Shown here: piece by piece, positions 60,479 through 64,000 of the stretch
Layout: each line of letters begins with the position of its first letter
Numbering within the stretch: the stretch's first letter is position 1
Assembly: GCA_001600095.1 (NCBI GenBank)
Contig: BCIX01000001.1
Span: forward strand, 1,054,001 to 1,118,000
DNA from: Bullera alba
Lineage: Eukaryota > Basidiomycota > Tremellomycetes > Tremellales > Bulleraceae
Direction: 5' to 3'
DNA: 64,000 nt
The notes under the pieces: model-generated
Told to the model about the DNA's origin: nothing
Database searches by the model: none
Seen by the model: only the letters and a program-made list of their open reading frames with translations
Made by a program: the position numbers and the translations under genes

Positions 60479-62761
60479 CTAAAGTGAGTCGATGCGCCCC
60501 TTGGGTTTCTCGTACGTCGCGTCTCCGTCGCCGAGCTGGTACAGCTCCGGGAAATCTTCCACTTCTCGCCTGAGGATGTACTTTCGGAGGTACCAAGGGA
60601 GTTTGTCCCAGTAGTACTTGGCATGCTCCCTGTTCCCCACACTGAAGACAGCATCTAGCTCCTCGAGTGTACGGCCCTAAAAGCCGTAAGCATGAAACAA
60701 TATCCGAAAAATCGGGAGCGCAACTCACCTTCGTCTCCGGCAGCAAGAAATACGTGTAGAACGTAGCGAACACGTTCCACGCGGCATACCATCCAAACGC
60801 ACCCTGGGGTCCGAAGGCATCGAGTAAAGCGGGCCACGTGAAGCTGAGGATGAAGTTGAAGCCCTGCATAGCCCCAGAAAGTCAGCAAAATGCCCAGAAA
60901 TCGACATTGAAAGACAACCTGCGCTCCATCAACTCACCCAGCAGACTGCCGTTGCGAATGACATCCCGGTGTCACGAATATGCAGCGGGAACGCCTCGGC
61001 GCTATAACAGAACGGGACCGGACCTTCGCCTGGACTGTAGAACACCATGAACAAGTAGATGCCAAGGGCGATGAGAGCAACTCGAGCGACGTTGTAATCT
61101 TGACCCGGAGACGGCTCGTCGGTGTGGTAGAACGAGAATCCGGTGAAAAACAGCGACGCGGCGAGCAGAGGGAACGTGGTGATGAGCAGGTTCCGACGTC
61201 CGAACGTGTCGATGGTGTAGATTGCAGGTATGGCGAAGAGGAAGTTGACGATACCAGTACCCATGGAGACCAGGAGGGCGTTGGATCGGGTAAAGCCGGC
61301 TTCGAGGAAGATACTGGTGGAGTAGTACGCAATGACATTGACACCGCAGACTAAGGCAAGACGTAAGCACGATCAGAGTTTGGATGTGAGGAACTGAGAC
61401 GAAGACCTGACTCACATTGCTGCATGAACATGACGAAGAAGGACGACTGAGCGGCTCGTCGATTTCGTCGGACGGTGAAAAACTCTTTCAGGACGTTTCT
61501 GCCCTCTCGCTGGCTTTTCTCCACCTCCAAAAGCTTGTAGGCGTAGTACATATCCCTGGCTGCTTGGATGGGGTGAGAGCGAAGACGCATGAAGGATCGG
61601 AAAGCTCTATCGTATCGCCCTTTCTCCATGTACCAACGGGGCGATTCTGGACAGAGGTAGACCTGAGCCATGACGAACATGGGCGGGATCGCAGTCGACG
61701 CCAGCATCCATCGCCATTGTGGATATCGAGGAGGATCGATGGATTCTCCAACGGGGACGGTGACGTTTTGAAAGGCGACAGAAGAGATGAAACCAAGCAT
61801 CTGCGACAGGTTTCAGCGGGATCAATTTGATGCTCAAGTAGGTTACCCACGATACCAAACGCAGTCCACATCTGCCATTGCATGGTAAGGGCTCCTCGAA
61901 TCGACTTTGGCGCACTCTCAGCGGCGTAGACAGGCTACTCGATCAGAATGTCAGCCCAGATCATGAGAGGGCAGGAAGCTCACTGACCGTCGTAGACGAC
62001 TTTGCTCCGACGGCTAGACCCAAGGCGAACCGAGCGATCAACAGATTGTACCAGGTGTCCGCAGCGGCCATCCAGAACGAAGAGGCGAAGGAGATGAAGC
62101 ACGAGATGAAGATTGTACCTCGTCGGCCAAAGTACTTGTTGAGAGGAGCATTGGTCCAACAGCCTATGAGGCAGGAAGCGAGATATGGAGCACCGTTGAG
62201 CAGACCTTGCTGGTATCGATCGGTGATCTGAAACTCCATAAAGTAGAATTCTTGAGCGCCGTTCACCGCGGTTTGGTCCATGCCCTGAACGATGGCCGAG
62301 CCGGCACACAGGACTACGAGAAAGTACAGCTGGAATGGTTGATGCCATCGATGGGTCTCCTCCCTGCGAAGCACGCTCTTCTCTTCCTCTGTGATCTCGG
62401 CGATGGTTTCGTAACCGGAAGGAGTGTTGATGACTCGAGCGAGGAGGGCGCCTTTCCTGAAATCCTCGCGATACTCGCCGAGGCCCTTTTCGTCGACAAA
62501 CAAGTCGACATCGGTGAGCACCTGTTCCGAGTTGAAACCAGCGAGCGGGTTCTTCAGCAAAGCGGTGACATTGGTGTTCCTGGTGGGCCCATAGTTTGGC
62601 TGCTCGTCGAAGTGGTCGGCGGTGATCCCGTCTTTCTGGTTGAATCGACTGCCTGATGTCTTGTGATGGGGATTGGCGTTGTTCACGTCGCCGTTGACAG
62701 TGTCATCCGAGGTCGAGTCTCGGTGCGAGACGACTGCCTTCTCGCCTTGATGAGTGGACAT
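60479..62761 (-). CDS. MFS sugar/polyol transporter with long N-terminus
   Basis: Sugar porter family. The first exon (62761) encodes an unusually long, hydrophilic N-terminal tail of about 140 residues ([49 protein letters not shown]) before TM1 at [19 protein letters not shown]. Then GQTAVNG-type [99 protein letters not shown] and [19 protein letters not shown]. The C-terminus reads [11 protein letters not shown]. This long-tail type is frequent in fungi. Substrate unknown; inositol or hexose are possible. It converges on the phosphate-type transporter. Confidence 0.88.
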
Positions 62762-63849
62762 GGCGGGCTGCAGTGCTCAGGTGAGAGAGAGCGGAACCAC
62801 GAGGTGCAGGCTTGGTTAAGAACACGGGGGACCCATGCCGACCCCTCAATCTCCTTATATCTCCTCCATGGACACCCCAGAATGGTTGGTCCTTGGGCTC
62901 TTGGCAAGTGGAGGGGTTCGCAAAGCTTTGCATGGGAAAGACTCTGAAAGACTGGCAAATACGGTGGTGTTCCCTTACCCGACCGTTGGCACACGTCAGG
63001 ATGAGTCAAGATTGCGGGTGGCCCATGAGGGGCAACGAGGGAGACTGTGAGCATCGGTGCGAATACGGTGGGGGATACCGGGAGGCCAACGAGACCGCTC
63101 AGGATAACCAGATTGATTGGAGTAGGTTGGAGTGGTGCCAGTATAGGCTAGTGGTGTAATGCAGGCCACTTGAATATGCGACCTTTCTTGGCTTTTTCGG
63201 AGCGGGCGTGATGCCCCAGGTACGACCGACCTTGTGCCGCCGGCTTTGACCGAGACAAGCTTCTTGACGACAGTGGAAGACGGTCAAAGACTGCCAAGAA
63301 TTAAAAAGAGGAGCGAGAAGGTGAGAACCGCTCGCGTGCCACGTCATTTGGGTGGAGGTTGCTGAAGTGCTGGGAGCCCGGTCCGCATCGTTCCGCCGAA
63401 CTGTGAACACTAAGGTAGGTGTGAACCAGATGCGAGGACTGGATCAACGCAGAGCTGCAGACGGCTCTGAAGGTCTATGTGAGAGAGTGCGCAGGCTCTA
63501 TGAGTGTGATACTTGAGTAGGCGACGATCAACATTCCTGAACATGCGGCCAGGAGCAACGCCAACACCGCAGGCCCGCAGGGCCGCAAGAGGCCGCAAGC
63601 CGCGCCGCCGCAGCCTTCGGAGACCGCCACTCGCACTGATCCTAATCGGGGTTTTGGAAACCCCGAAGCCCATTACATCAGCCGTAATGCCATTTCCTAA
63701 TCAGCCTAAAGCTTATCAGTTACCTGCCGAGCAGTACGAGTATTCGAGTAACCTGATCTCCAGCCCCCACTTGCTCCCCACTCCTCACGTCCACCTCTGA
63801 CTCACCTTTAAATCTTACCCACCTTCTGCTCTGTAGTCCACCGGTCACC
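62762..63849. promoter_or_regulatory. Divergent promoter MFS transporter / C2H2 gene
   Basis: 1.1 kb without a recognised gene. It contains a perfect inverted repeat CGGGGTTT-TGG-AAACCCCG at 63647-63665, GGCCGCAAG twice at 63581-63589 and 63591-63599, a CT-rich run from about 63760 and TTTAAAT at 63808-63814. Confidence 0.5.
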
Positions 63850-64000
63850 ATGGCCGCCAGCCATACAAGCCATGGTGGATCTGCAGGTCCCTCAAGTAGC
63901 TCTCAGAACTGGAGAAGAAACAGCGTGGGGTCAGCTGAAGCCCACGGACAAGACGACGTGCAAGGATGGCCGTGCGAATTCCCTGGTTGCAACAAGGTGT
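63850..64000 (+). CDS. C2H2 zinc-finger protein, first exon (partial)
   Basis: ATG 63850 opens MAASHTSHGGSAGPSSSSQN, a Ser/Gly-rich stretch, then QGWPCEFPGCNKV at the window end. CxxxxC of CEFPGC is the start of a C2H2 finger in which a longer Cys spacing is common (C-x4-C). The rest lies outside the window, so the number of fingers and the identity are unknown. It is in an early position, as in several fungal C2H2 regulators. A partial CT-rich promoter precedes it. Confidence 0.6.
   Translation, partial: MAASHTSHGGSAGPSSSSQNWRRNSVGSAEAHGQDDVQGWPCEFPGCNKV

Overview
This is a gene-dense stretch of fungal nuclear DNA. Almost every gene is split by many short introns (about 35 to 70 bp, mostly GTGAGT-type donors and CAG/TAG acceptors). 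Intergenic gaps are short and base composition is slightly GC-rich. The intron density, the compact layout and the protein set (U-box Ufd2, PIG-U, a PKA catalytic subunit with a low-complexity N-terminus, NCS1 and sugar transporters, Zn2Cys6 factor) suggest a basidiomycete yeast, most likely a tremellomycete related to Cryptococcus or Kwoniella. That placement is inference; no species is identified. All proteins were read by joining exons by eye, so internal splice sites are less certain than gene identities.

Layout. The left 20 kb is conserved housekeeping DNA arranged mostly as divergent and convergent pairs: ERV41 (partial, -), CBC2 (-), UFD2 (+), PIG-U (-), PKA1 (+), SLX1 (+), DPH3 (-), GLC3 (+), and a GRAM-domain membrane protein (+). 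From 19.5 to 31.4 kb the content is more metabolic: an NCS1 purine/pyrimidine-type permease (-), a Zn2Cys6 regulator (-), a GH13 alpha-glucosidase (-), an mpaB-like DUF2236 protein (-) and a SAM methyltransferase (+). An F-box protein (-) follows, whose coding end overlaps that of the methyltransferase.

From 33.9 to 49 kb come an MFS sugar transporter (-) divergent from a GH51 alpha-L-arabinofuranosidase (+), an NmrA-like protein (-), a fructosamine-kinase-like protein (-), a low-complexity coiled-coil protein (+), an aromatic aminotransferase (-) and a DDHD phospholipase (-). The right end, 49.6 to 64 kb, holds a tandem pair of secreted GH16 genes (the first with one frame break, the second a clear pseudogene), three further MFS transporters, and the first exon of a C2H2 zinc-finger gene cut by the window edge.

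How the genes relate. Several neighbours are functionally suggestive: transporter plus GH51 (arabinoside uptake and hydrolysis), Zn2Cys6 factor plus alpha-glucosidase, and an NCS1 permease whose promoter carries three GATAAG hexamers typical of nitrogen control. I saw no tRNA or rRNA genes, transposons, CRISPR arrays or viral genes. I found no clearly new multi-gene system; the most informative oddities are the decaying GH16 duplicate, the transporter/GH51 divergent unit, the micro-exons of the methyltransferase and the acidic tail on Dph3.
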